Positions 8,506 to 18,600 of a stretch of DNA of 56,975 nucleotides are shown piece after piece. Position numbers and translations under genes: made by a program. The notes under the pieces are model-generated. The model saw nothing but the letters and a program-made list of their open reading frames with translations. It was not told the origin of the DNA and made no database searches. Positions within the stretch are counted from its first letter, which is position 1. Every line of letters starts with the position of its first letter. The stretch is from an uncultured Acholeplasma sp. Its GTDB lineage: Bacteria > Bacillota_I > Bacilli_A > Acholeplasmatales > Acholeplasmataceae. The stretch spans positions 1 through 56,975 of the forward strand of contig CALMNM010000106.1 of NCBI GenBank assembly GCA_937868795.1, in the 5' to 3' direction.

Positions 8506-9605
8506 TATTTTCTAGCCCCCATTCTGATCTGTGGATCGATAATACCATATGATAGGTCCACAATTAGGACGGTTGTTAAACCGATAACGCCATAAAATGC
8601 ACTGGATGCCATAATAACGTTGTAGTCATAGTTACCTGCAGCAAGTGCCTGTAATGTGATACGTCCAACACCAGGAATTGCGTAAACGGATTCCAAAATG
8701 AAGGATCCACCAAGAAGACCTGCAAACGATCCAATGATGATGGGAACCATGGGAACGAGCGAGTTACGAATCGCATGTCTAAGCACCGCTTGTGTATGAG
8801 ATAATCCCTTTGTTTTCGCCAGTAAAACGAATTCAGAGGTTAAAACTTCCGATAATTCAGCACGTAAAATTCTCGTTAAGCCTGCAATGGATGGTAGACC
8901 AACAGCAAGCACGGGGATGACAAAGCCTTCAGCAATCTTCCAGAACGATTCGATACCGACCAGAGGAAAAAGGGACGGTAGGAAATTATCCATCTGATAA
9001 CTAAAGACGATAACCAAGACGAGAATGAATACGAGCGCAGGTACTGATAAGAAGACCATGATCAGGATCTGCATGATATTATCGACGATGGTATCCTTCT
9101 TTAACGCAGCAAGAATTCCGAAGAAGAATCCAAACGGCATGTAGAAGAATAGCGATGCCAAGTTCAAATAAAGCGTGATTGGCATGCGCTCGGCAATAAT
9201 GGTAAATGCTGGGACATTCACTCTGATTTTAGTTGATGTACCCCAGTTCCAATCGGTGATGACATTGTCTAACCAACGGAAATACTGTGTAATAATGGGA
9301 ACGCGGTAAAAGACCTTGATCACGTTACTGTCGCGAACAGGGGCAACGATAAACACCGTGCGGTTGATGTTAGGATTCGTGGTTCTAATGAGATCAACTT
9401 CTGCACGATCTTCTGGATCATTGATGTCATAGTACACCGACGTATAGAAACCGTCCGTGACTTGTTTTTCCAACCAAGTATCCTTTTCTTCGTTTTTTGT
9501 GGGTGGATATTCAGGAGCCAACTTCAGTAGCGTAAACGTAATCGTTAACGTGGTGAAGAGGATGATGAATATCCAGATGACTCTTTGAATAATGTACTTT
9601 GTCAT
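8505..9605 (-). CDS. oppB: Oligopeptide ABC permease OppB
   Basis: 366 residues. The first helix (about 9-30) is followed by an enlarged extracytoplasmic loop (about 31-135), then the permease core with five helices. The EAA-type loop reads EFVLLAKTKGLSHTQAVLRHAIRN, followed by the family-typical GSFILESVYAIPGVG. The upstream ribosome binding site is AAGGAAGTGATGAA before ATG 9605. It is separated from oppA by 241 bases holding a hairpin and a promoter-like region, so oppB-C-D-F may be expressed at a lower level than oppA. Confidence 0.93.
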   Translation of the reverse strand: MTKYIIQRVIWIFIILFTTLTITFTLLKLAPEYPPTKNEEKDTWLEKQVTDGFYTSVYYDINDPEDRAEVDLIRTTNPNINRTVFIVAPVRDSNVIKVFYRVPIITQYFRWLDNVITDWNWGTSTKIRVNVPAFTIIAERMPITLYLNLASLFFYMPFGFFFGILAALKKDTIVDNIMQILIMVFLSVPALVFILVLVIVFSYQMDNFLPSLFPLVGIESFWKIAEGFVIPVLAVGLPSIAGLTRILRAELSEVLTSEFVLLAKTKGLSHTQAVLRHAIRNSLVPMVPIIIGSFAGLLGGSFILESVYAIPGVGRITLQALAAGNYDYNVIMASSAFYGVIGLTTVLIVDLSYGIIDPQIRMGARK

Positions 9606-9639
9606 TTCATCACTTCCTTAGCTTAGAGTGTTTTTTTCA

Positions 9640-9735
9640 ATTATATCATACTTATATGTTATTACACCATAATTACTATAAGGATATGCGTAAATTTATC
9701 CATAGTATATGGATACACTAGCACATAAGTATGAT
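9640..9735 (-). promoter_or_regulatory. oppB promoter region with nested inverted repeats
   Basis: The minus strand has TATAAT at 9640-9645, 35 bases before oppB; the -35 is weak. An 11-bp inverted repeat (ATCATACTTAT 9645-9655, ATAAGTATGAT 9725-9735) encloses a second one (TATCCATA 9697-9704, TATGGATA 9708-9715). The outer left arm abuts the -10. They could be operators or RNA structure; no regulator can be named. Confidence 0.4.
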
Positions 9736-9796
9736 AAAAAAAGCGTAATAAGGGGGGCCATACTCAAATTGGATATCGTATGGCACCCCTCTTATT
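9735..9796 (-). terminator. Terminator-like hairpin between oppA and oppB
   Basis: Long stem between 9747-9763 (AATAAGGGGGGCCATAC) and 9778-9796 (GTATGGCACCCCTCTTATT) with one or two bulges. On the minus strand it is followed after 5 bases by a T run (9735-9742). It probably stops part of oppA transcription, giving more binding protein than permease. It could also protect the oppA mRNA end. Confidence 0.7.
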
Positions 9797-9846
9797 ACTA
9801 TTAAGTTAGGTTATCTTTGAGTTAAGATTTTTGAAGCAAATCTCGA

Positions 9847-12693
9847 TTATAACCAGTACCAACCAACGTAGTAATCACCGATGTGAAGAACTACGACAGC
9901 GTCTGTCCATTCATCATCCCAAGTCGTTGAGTATACTTCAACAAATTCAGCTGGAGCACCTACATGATCAGCAACGAGTGCAACAGTAGTTAACGTTGGG
10001 TAGCTACCAGAAATGTATGCATTGGCAGCAATTTGGGCATCCGTGAGTGGTCCTGAAGAAGCGGTTAATTCATAATTGCCATAGTTAGCAAAAATGTAAT
10101 TTTGAATTGCTTCTTCTGCAGATGTTGCAAGACCGAATTGATCGAACAAGCTGAATTGGTTATTTTCAGAAGAAATCACGTAAAGTACGTTCTTACCACT
10201 TTCAGTAACCACAATGCTTGCAACGAGCGAATCGAATCCTTCGTCTTCTGCGATATTGGCTAAGGTATCACCTAAGATGTATTCAGCAATGACTGAACCA
10301 TCAGAAGTTGAATCAAGAACTTCACCGGTCATATCAAGGTAAGCATTGATCAAATCGAGTTGGTTATCCCAAGCGACTTGTTCGCCACCATTCTTGACAT
10401 AAACTTTACCAGTGAGGGCTTCAATAAGAGCATTAAAGCTCCATTTTTCGTAAACAGTCTTACCTTCTAAGTTGTTATATGCAACTGGAATGTTTGCTGT
10501 TGATGTATCAATACCCCAGTTCAATGTGAATCCACCACGGTTGTCATCAGAGAAGACATCGAGGAAGCTTGGAGCATCAAGTAATGAACCGGAAATACCA
10601 CCAATACCAAGGTCCATCTTAGCAACCATCATGTAGTCATAATAGTTACCTGGGAATGCGACGTCATTGACATTGATTACGATTCTTACGAAGTTTACAT
10701 CATCAACTAATAGAGTTTCATATTGTTCCTTAAGGTTTGCAACCATTGCTTGAGCGGAAGTGTTACCAGAAGATGCCCAGTAAAGTTCTAAGGTAATGAC
10801 AGTATAATTCTGTGCAGTACCTGCTTCATAATGACCATCAGCGATTGCTTCAGCAACTGCTTGCTTGAATAGATCCACAGCAGCATCTGGGAAGTAACCA
10901 TTGGAATCTCCACCAAAGTCATCAACAATAGCTTGTCCTGCGTCAGTACCGCGAACGGATAGACCGGATTCACCATCGAGGAAGTATGTGGGTGCAAATA
11001 ATGTGTGAGCTGGTAAGTAGAGTTGTACGAGTTCAACAGCGGCATAGTATCTGTCGAAACCATAGTATAACGCTTGTCTGAATGGTAAGTATTGGAGGAT
11101 TGGTTCTGGAACCCAAGTTTCATCCAAACCGACTTCAGGATGTTCAGCGATATATGCATCACGATTTTCTTCAGATCCAAACATGTTGATCATAAGTCTC
11201 CAAGTCGTTGCGTCTGGAGCAGTCTTGACACGGGGGTCATTCGCGTAAGTAGTAACTTGTGAAGCAGGAACTGAAGCACTTTCGAGTCTACCTGCTAAGA
11301 ATTCAGCGAAAATGTTGTCTGAACCATTGACATAACGATATTGATAACCTGTGTACTTGTAAGTATCAGCATCGGGGTGCAATTCATTCTTCTTGAAAGT
11401 TAATAATTGTCCTGGTGTCCAAGAATCAAAGTAGTAGATACCACTTGATGCGACATCAGTTGGAGTTAGACCATAATCTTCACCAAGAGCTTCAAATAAT
11501 TCTTGGTTGATTGGTGTTAAGACAGCACCAGCAAAACCATACTTGATATCGAATGTGCTCTTTTGGTTAACATATTCGAGTTCGATAGTATTGGTTGTAC
11601 CTTCTGCTAAACGTAGACCAACTTGATCCCAAGTAACAGTACCATCTAAGAATTCAGCTGCATTCTTAATACCTTGGCTGACGAAGTCACCACCACCGGT
11701 TCTTGCTCTGAACCAGTCGTTTTCGAGGGCATAACGCCATGTCCATAAGTAGTCGGATGCATCAAGATCTTCGTAACCAGCGGGTAGGCCGGAAACATCA
11801 GTATCTGGATGGAACTTCCATTGGAGGTCATCTCTTAATTCAATTCTCCAAACCTTCGCATAGGTCTTACCATTGATCACTTCTGGGTCAACAGGGATAG
11901 GTTCTGACTTCGCTAATGAAGGAAGAATTTCATAACCTGTCTTAGTTTCATCGAAGAAGAAATCATAGAGGCCACCATTGAAATGGTCTGTGAATGTTGC
12001 AGTGTTGGAGTCATCAGCGTTCCATGGGTTGAGTGATGTTGGGTCTGTGTTGAATGATGCACGCCATGTGTATTCACCGGCTTGACCATATGTATCACCA
12101 AACATCAATACGGTGGAGTCATCAGCACTGAATTGGGAGAATGCAGTACCAAAGCCAAGAACACCATTATATTCTGGGCTGAATAACTGAACACGTGGAG
12201 AATACATTACGCGAGTTGCTCTTGTGTATAGTGGAACACCACCATAAACGTTTTCAATTAAGTAGCGTTCAGCTGCAGCAAACAGAATTGCTTTGTCTTC
12301 AGCTGGTAACTTAGATAAGTCAACACCACTTAAATATTGAGCAAGCGGATAATCTTGTTCGTCAAGTGCATTAACGGTAACAACGCGTGTAGCGGTAACC
12401 ACGTTACCTGCGCTGTCAGTAACTTCATAAACGACTGTGTAAGTACCAACGACTGTGTTGTCAACGTCATTAGACTTAACGACAATGCTACCAGTTAAGT
12501 TACCATCTTCAGCATCTGTAGCTGTAACGCCGGCTTCTGGATCGAACTCGTCATAGAGGTCAATACTGACAGCACCAACGCCACCAAATGTTGGATTAGC
12601 ATCTACTGGTGTAGGTTCACCTTCACAAGCGAAGAGCAATACGCTTGCGAGGAGAAGTGTAACAACAACTAGAAATCTTTTTGGAAATTTCAT
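9847..12693 (-). CDS. oppA: Oligopeptide-binding lipoprotein OppA, apparently circularly permuted
   Basis: 948-residue lipoprotein with signal peptide and lipobox LLFAC (Cys 23). Residues 32-108 form an Ig-like DUF5011-type domain (DEFDPEAGVTATDAEDG). Residues about 130-185 (DKAILFAAAERYLIENVYGG, VPLYTRATRV) match the helix-strand element that normally ends SBP_bac_5 proteins. The usual N-terminal strand (YTWRASFNTDPTSLNPW) starts only near 208. The core continues through the lobe II motif LLDAPSFLDVFSDDN (about 704) to about 780. An unrecognised tail of about 170 residues ends GDYYVGWYWL. RBS AAAAGGAGAG precedes the ATG. It captures peptides outside the cell for OppBCDF. Confidence 0.9.
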   Translation of the reverse strand: MKFPKRFLVVVTLLLASVLLFACEGEPTPVDANPTFGGVGAVSIDLYDEFDPEAGVTATDAEDGNLTGSIVVKSNDVDNTVVGTYTVVYEVTDSAGNVVTATRVVTVNALDEQDYPLAQYLSGVDLSKLPAEDKAILFAAAERYLIENVYGGVPLYTRATRVMYSPRVQLFSPEYNGVLGFGTAFSQFSADDSTVLMFGDTYGQAGEYTWRASFNTDPTSLNPWNADDSNTATFTDHFNGGLYDFFFDETKTGYEILPSLAKSEPIPVDPEVINGKTYAKVWRIELRDDLQWKFHPDTDVSGLPAGYEDLDASDYLWTWRYALENDWFRARTGGGDFVSQGIKNAAEFLDGTVTWDQVGLRLAEGTTNTIELEYVNQKSTFDIKYGFAGAVLTPINQELFEALGEDYGLTPTDVASSGIYYFDSWTPGQLLTFKKNELHPDADTYKYTGYQYRYVNGSDNIFAEFLAGRLESASVPASQVTTYANDPRVKTAPDATTWRLMINMFGSEENRDAYIAEHPEVGLDETWVPEPILQYLPFRQALYYGFDRYYAAVELVQLYLPAHTLFAPTYFLDGESGLSVRGTDAGQAIVDDFGGDSNGYFPDAAVDLFKQAVAEAIADGHYEAGTAQNYTVITLELYWASSGNTSAQAMVANLKEQYETLLVDDVNFVRIVINVNDVAFPGNYYDYMMVAKMDLGIGGISGSLLDAPSFLDVFSDDNRGGFTLNWGIDTSTANIPVAYNNLEGKTVYEKWSFNALIEALTGKVYVKNGGEQVAWDNQLDLINAYLDMTGEVLDSTSDGSVIAEYILGDTLANIAEDEGFDSLVASIVVTESGKNVLYVISSENNQFSLFDQFGLATSAEEAIQNYIFANYGNYELTASSGPLTDAQIAANAYISGSYPTLTTVALVADHVGAPAEFVEVYSTTWDDEWTDAVVVLHIGDYYVGWYWL

Positions 12694-12731
12694 TTTTTCT
12701 CTCTCCTTTTCTCCATAATTGATTTTGTATA

Positions 12732-12737
12732 ATTATA
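12732..12737 (-). promoter_or_regulatory. -10 box of oppA promoter
   Basis: TATAAT on the minus strand preceded by TGG (extended -10), about 39 bases upstream of the oppA ATG. There is no clear -35; the upstream stretch is A/T-rich. Confidence 0.5.
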
Positions 12738-12866
12738 CCAAAGAAAAACTAAAAAATATACATGCGATGATAAAATTGTGAAAATAAAAGCGTTTTCGAG
12801 GTCTCTTATTTACGAAATTTCTATGAATGATTTGTTTTTCAGAGACTTTCCATGAAAATTTTCATT

Positions 12867-15500
12867 TTAATTGAATATTTGTAATAAGGTATCGACATCA
12901 TAGATATCATCCACATTGATAACCACATCTGGTGGAATACCGAATTCGTTATGTTGATAAACATAAGGATCCTCGGTTGTGCCTGAACCTGTGCGGAATG
13001 CATTAATATTATTGGAACTCATGGTAAATGCGGTACCATTGGGTAATAAAATAGGTGTAATCGAACATGCCCCACCACCGGATTGAACACCGATGATCGT
13101 TCCTAGATCATTTTGCATGAAAATCGTTGCCATCTCATTGGCTGCACTAAAGGTGAGTGGTGTAATGAGTAATCCCCAATTGAGATATGAGTAATTAGGT
13201 ACGCCATCGATCTGAACATGATAGGTCGATTTACTTCCGGTTCCACGATTGATGTCGCTTACTGCGAAGGGTTGATCGGTAATAAATCCGACGATACGAT
13301 AGAGTGCGCCGACATTACCACCTGTATTCCACGATAAGTCAAGGATAACATTTTCAAGTCCTGGTGCTTCTGCTAAGATTTGATCGAAGACCATTTCCAT
13401 GAAAACTGCACTATCGCTTTGAACAGTATTATTGACATCGACTGTGAAAGGCCATGCATCAGTAAATGCTGCGGGTGCTTTATCGATAATGCCTAAATAG
13501 AAGAGATTAAATTCTTCATCGAATGCGATTTGCACCATATAGGTGACTGCTGGGACATCACCTGCTGCAGGAATGGTTAAGGTGTAATAGCCATTCTTCT
13601 TATCTTGGTTTGTGGTTTCTTCACTAACGAATGTATAACCTAGTGCAATGAGTAAGTTATGTACTGATGTGAGATAATCTGATGATAAACCTTTGACAAG
13701 GAGTTCTAACATATCGTTATCTTGGGTACTTGAATTATAGTAGAAATATTTCGTACCTCCACTGATTGTGGGAACCACCAAACTGATATCTGCTGCCTTG
13801 AGGGCATTGTTCGCTAAAAGTGCATCATAGGTACTGCTTTCCTCGATGTCTGCTGTGTAGAAGTCATCAAGAATTAACACTGCTGTCACTGCGTCTAAGA
13901 ACCAATAATCTGGGCGCGCAGGAGCACCCGCTGCCCAACCACCTTCGGGGTTGGTTCCCCATTTAGCTTCAATGGCATCGTCTACATCGACGAATCCTTG
14001 ATAATACCAAGATTGAAAACGAGTGCCATATGTCGCTAAACTATTGAGACCTAAATCTGATGATTTGAATGTTGTCTTATTGAAGTAAGATGGATAGCCA
14101 TAACTTGTATGGGGTTCATCAATGGTCTTTAATAAGAAATCACGTAAACCAAATTCAAAATCTTCAGCATCATCTGTTAGAAGTTTATTCTTTAGGGGTA
14201 ATAAGACATCATAATAATCTTCAACTTCCATGATATCCTTAAGTCCATAGAAATAATTCATGTTGAAGGCAAGCATATTGAAGTTATGAACCACTAAATC
14301 CGCAGGCATATCTGTATTATTCATCGTACTACGGCGAATGGTGTTATATTCAGTCGTTCCTTCATCTGGAAGTGAATAGATACCATAGAGTTTATCATTG
14401 TTATAGTAGACATTATAATAGCTCGATCCAGCAAATAACTGGTTCACTATATAATAAGGAAGAACGATTCCATCATCGTAGACCACGATATCCATCGCAT
14501 AGTCGTCTAAATCATAGACGATATTTTCGCCTTCTTCATAATAATTTTCTGGATGATCAGAGACATAATTGATGTGTCTACCATAATTGGTTTCTGTCGA
14601 ATAGACATACGCCCAATAGAATCCTGGATCATTGGTAGTGATGGTGTTTTCATTGGCATCAATGGTTAAGATGAGATCATAGAGTTCATCAAAATCTTCA
14701 TCATAATATTGATAAGAGATTTCAAGAGTACCGTCACCTTCTACAATCGTGAACTCGACTTCAGGATCAATGAACCCTTCAAGAAGGCCAAAGAAATCAA
14801 GGAGTTTGATATAAGGAACATAACCGTTTTCTTCGAAGTAGAGATCAACTGATCCGTTGGCTACTTCGTATTCTTCAGTCAAGTTTTCGAAAAGCACATT
14901 TCTTGTGGTTGCAAGAACGGTTTCTTCAAAGGGTTGAAGAGGAATGGTGAAGGTATGGTTGACTTTGACTCCATTTAAGGTGAATTCACCGACGATGTTT
15001 CCTTCGGATGCGGTTGAACCCTTAGGTAAAGTTAAGACAATACCTGCATTAGAAATATAATCAGATTGGCTGGTCCAACGAATCGTACTGCGATGAACGA
15101 GTCCGCGAATCGGAACGTTGAGCTGATAGGGATTATCAGATAGAATTGCAGCTTCCATGGCTTCGATATCTTCAGCAATCTTTTCTTGATCAGTAAGCTC
15201 TGTATTTTCTTCAATCCATAATGCATTGAGTGTCAAATCAGCTGTGACAGGTGTCGTAAAGACATACGCAGTTGCTGAATCTGATAAATACCAGTACTGG
15301 AAAACAAATCCTTCTTTTGTAGGATCTGCAGGTTCAGTGACAAGACCATTTTCATCCACGGTTTGACTTGTCACACTGCTACCACCATCGCTGTTAAATG
15401 TCACCGTATAGGTGGTCACTTCAGGTGTGGGTTCAGCAGGCTCTGTGCACGACATGAGCACGAGTGAGAATATGCTTAAAATAAGTAATAATTTTCTCAC
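12867..15500 (-). CDS. S41-family peptidase-like lipoprotein with Listeria-Bacteroides repeat
   Basis: 877 residues. Signal peptide with lipobox LVLMSC (Cys 18). Residues about 31-95 are an InlB-type repeat (Flg_new; YTVTFNSDGGSSV, PTKEGFVFQYWY). A middle region of about 300 residues carries a DEPHTSYGYP motif like the His-containing motif of S41 peptidases. The C-terminal S41 core contains ENVILDLSWNTGGNVG and LTFSAANEM with the probable catalytic Ser 785. The start is GTG with a perfect AAGGAGG six bases upstream. It probably cleaves or binds proteins at the outer face of the membrane. The lysine that completes the CtpA dyad is not obvious, so activity is uncertain. It lies next to the peptide importer on the same strand. 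Confidence 0.82.
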   Translation of the reverse strand: MRKLLLILSIFSLVLMSCTEPAEPTPEVTTYTVTFNSDGGSSVTSQTVDENGLVTEPADPTKEGFVFQYWYLSDSATAYVFTTPVTADLTLNALWIEENTELTDQEKIAEDIEAMEAAILSDNPYQLNVPIRGLVHRSTIRWTSQSDYISNAGIVLTLPKGSTASEGNIVGEFTLNGVKVNHTFTIPLQPFEETVLATTRNVLFENLTEEYEVANGSVDLYFEENGYVPYIKLLDFFGLLEGFIDPEVEFTIVEGDGTLEISYQYYDEDFDELYDLILTIDANENTITTNDPGFYWAYVYSTETNYGRHINYVSDHPENYYEEGENIVYDLDDYAMDIVVYDDGIVLPYYIVNQLFAGSSYYNVYYNNDKLYGIYSLPDEGTTEYNTIRRSTMNNTDMPADLVVHNFNMLAFNMNYFYGLKDIMEVEDYYDVLLPLKNKLLTDDAEDFEFGLRDFLLKTIDEPHTSYGYPSYFNKTTFKSSDLGLNSLATYGTRFQSWYYQGFVDVDDAIEAKWGTNPEGGWAAGAPARPDYWFLDAVTAVLILDDFYTADIEESSTYDALLANNALKAADISLVVPTISGGTKYFYYNSSTQDNDMLELLVKGLSSDYLTSVHNLLIALGYTFVSEETTNQDKKNGYYTLTIPAAGDVPAVTYMVQIAFDEEFNLFYLGIIDKAPAAFTDAWPFTVDVNNTVQSDSAVFMEMVFDQILAEAPGLENVILDLSWNTGGNVGALYRIVGFITDQPFAVSDINRGTGSKSTYHVQIDGVPNYSYLNWGLLITPLTFSAANEMATIFMQNDLGTIIGVQSGGGACSITPILLPNGTAFTMSSNNINAFRTGSGTTEDPYVYQHNEFGIPPDVVINVDDIYDVDTLLQIFN

Positions 15501-15604
15501 AAAAATCCTCCTTATATAACTATAGTTATGAATATCATATTACGCTTGGTGCTTGAAGTCAAGAATTTTCCCTAAAACTGTCTTAATTCTTACGATTTTT
15601 AACG

Positions 15605-15643
15605 AAAATTAAAAAGGTCTAACTTCGGGTGAAGTTAAACCTT
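15605..15643 (-). terminator. Terminator of the bcp-PFOR unit
   Basis: Minus-strand hairpin AAAGGT.TAACTTC / GAAGTTA.ACCTTT with a 4-base loop and one mismatch, followed by TTTTTAATTTT. It lies just after the PFOR stop at 15651. Confidence 0.85.
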
Positions 15644-15650
15644 TATGGTG

Positions 15651-18600
15651 TTATTCAGCGATGGCATAATCCATAGCAGCATAGCGTTGATACATCTTCC
15701 AACGACGTTTCGCATCGTTTAGGTTGGCTGCTAAAAGTTCTGCTGCATGATCAGGATTGATCTGTGCTAATTGTGAGTAACGAGATTCTGAAAGGAGATA
15801 ATCTTGGTATTTATCCCAAACAGGTTGCTTCGAATCGATAATGAAAGGATTCTTGCCTTCAGCTTCTCTTCTTGGGTCAAATCTAAAGGTTGGCCAGTAA
15901 CCACACTCAGTCGCAAGTTTCGCTTGAGCAAAGGTGTTTTGCATACCACCCTTAATGCCATGTTCAATACATGGTGCATAGCAGATGATAATGGATGGTC
16001 CTTCGTAGCTTTCAGCTTCTTTCATCGCACGGATGACTTGGGCTGGTGAAGCACCATGGGAGATTTGAGCGACGTAGACATGACCATAACTCATCGCGAT
16101 GGCTGCCAAGTCTTTCTTCTTCGTTCCTTTACCTGCAGCAGTGAACTTCGCAATGGAGCCCTTAGGTGCAGATTTTGAAGATTGTCCACCGGTATTGGAG
16201 TAAACTTCGGTATCAAGCACGATGATATTGACATCTTCGTTATTCGCGATCACGTGGTCGATACCACCGTAACCAATATCATAAGCCCAACCGTCGCCAC
16301 CCATGATCCATTGTGAGACTTTGACAAAATAATCTTTCATGGTGATAAGTTCTTTTGCATATGGTTTGTCAATCTTTTCAAGTAAGGGGAGAATTTCTTT
16401 TTGAATGCGACGTGTCACATCAACACTCTTGCGGTTAGCTACCCATTCTTCTGCAAGAGCCTTCACTGCTTCTGGCATCTCATCTAAGTGATCCACAAGG
16501 AGTGTTTGAACGCGGTCTCTCATCGTTTCATACGCAATCTTCATCCCAAAACCGAATTCTGCGTTATCTTCGAAAAGTGAGTTTGCCCATGCTGGACCAA
16601 AACCTTCAGGATTGGTGGTGTATGGGGTTGCTGGGAATGATCCTCCATAAATGGATGTACATCCTGTCGCGTTCGCGAAAATCATATGATCGCCATAGAG
16701 CTGGGTGAGTGCTTTAATATATGGGGTTTCACCACAACCAGCGCAGGCACCGGAGAATTCAAAGAGAGGTTGTTGGAAACTTAAGTTCTTCGCATTATCA
16801 GTTCCTAAATCCTTATAGGTGACTTCATTGAAGAAATAATTCGCGGTTTCTTGAGATCCCTTGGCGAGTTCATCCCCAATGGGTACCATGACGAGTGACT
16901 TGTTTGGTGTTGGACATACTTGAACGCAGACTCCACATTCGGTACAGTCAAGCGTAGACACTTGAATGGTGAATTTATATCCTTCCATGCCTTTACCCTT
17001 AGCTTGGAGCATCTTCGCACCTTCTGGTGCACCGGACGCTTCATTTTCATCAGCTAAGAAACCACGGATAACCCCGTGTGGACATGCGAAGACGCATTGG
17101 TTACATTGAATACAGTTCTCTGAACGCCATTCTGGGACATAATTGGCAATTCCACGTTTTTCATACGCTGCTGATCCGTTTTCCATGTGAGCATCTTCAT
17201 AACCTAAGAATGCAGAAACAGGGAGTGAATCACCTTCGATGGCATTGACAATGTCAGCAATCTTTCTAACGAAATCAGGACGATCGGTTTCAACTTTCGC
17301 TTCATCCTCTAGGAGTGCCCATTCTGGGTTGACTTTCACTTCAACGAGATGCTTATATCCAGCATCGATCGCGTTGTTGTTTAGTTCAACAATGGCTTCA
17401 CCTTTACGTCCATACGTCTTTTCAGCATATTTCTTCATATACGTATTCGCTTCTTCATAAGGAAGTAAATGTTCGTTTAATTTGAAGAATGCGGATTGCA
17501 TAATGGTGTTAATACGACGGCCTAAACCGATTTGATATGCTAAATCAACCGCATTGATAATGTAGAATTTTGCTTTCTTCATCGCGAGTTGACGCTTCAC
17601 CTTATTAGGAAGTAATTCTTCAATGTTTTCAGCAGGTGTTTGGGTATTGAGTAAGAAGGTTCCCCCTTCTCTTAAACCCTTGAGCATATCATACTTTCTT
17701 AAATAGGTATCTGTTGAACATGACACAAAGTGTGGATAGTTCACTAAATAGGTTGACTTAATCGGTTTGGGTGAGAAACGAAGATGCATACGTGTGACAC
17801 CACCGGCTTTTTTAGAGTCGTAGGAGGCATAGGCTTGTGAATAAAGCGTAGTTTTATCCCCAATGATCTTCGTAATATTTTTGGATGCACCGACAGTACC
17901 ATCTGAACCTAATCCAAAGAATAAGAGTTCAGTCGCATCTTTATCAGAGACATCGATTGTAGTATCAATCTTTAATGAGGTATGGGTGACATCGTCATTG
18001 ATACCTAAGGTGAATTGATCTTTTTGTTCTCCAGCCATGTTATCAAAGACAGCGACGAGCATGGCTGCTGTTGTATCCTTGGAGGAAAGACCATAGCGAC
18101 CGCCTAAAATGAGTGGTTGCTTTTCTTTACCATAATAAATCGATCTTACGTCTAGGTATAAAGGATCTCCTGTCGCACCAGGTTCAATGGTACGATCAAG
18201 AACAGTGATACGTTTGACGGATTCAGGCATTGCCTTTAAGAAATATTCAGCAGAGAATGGACGATAAAGGTGGACTGAAAGGAGACCTACCTTTTTACCT
18301 TGTTCACGCAAGTGATCGATCGTCTGTTGTGCTGCTTCGATGACAGAGCCCATCGCAATCACGACATCTGTTGCTTGTGGATCACCATAGTAAACAAACG
18401 GTGCATAGGGACGTCCTGTAATCTTAGATATTTCTTGCATGTAATCATTGACAACGTCAGGAATACCTGCATAATGGGATGCTTGAAGGACGCGAGTTTG
18501 GAAGTAAACATCGTCGGATTGTGCGGTTCCGCGTGTCACTGGATGCATGGGGTTTAAACCTTTTGCTCTAAACTTCGCGAGGGCTTCTTTATCAAGTAAG

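Noticed and set aside
9661-9735. AT-rich inverted repeats as a possible replication origin or insertion scar
   Set aside because: No DnaA-box cluster, target duplication or transposase remnant is visible; a local operator or RNA structure is simpler.
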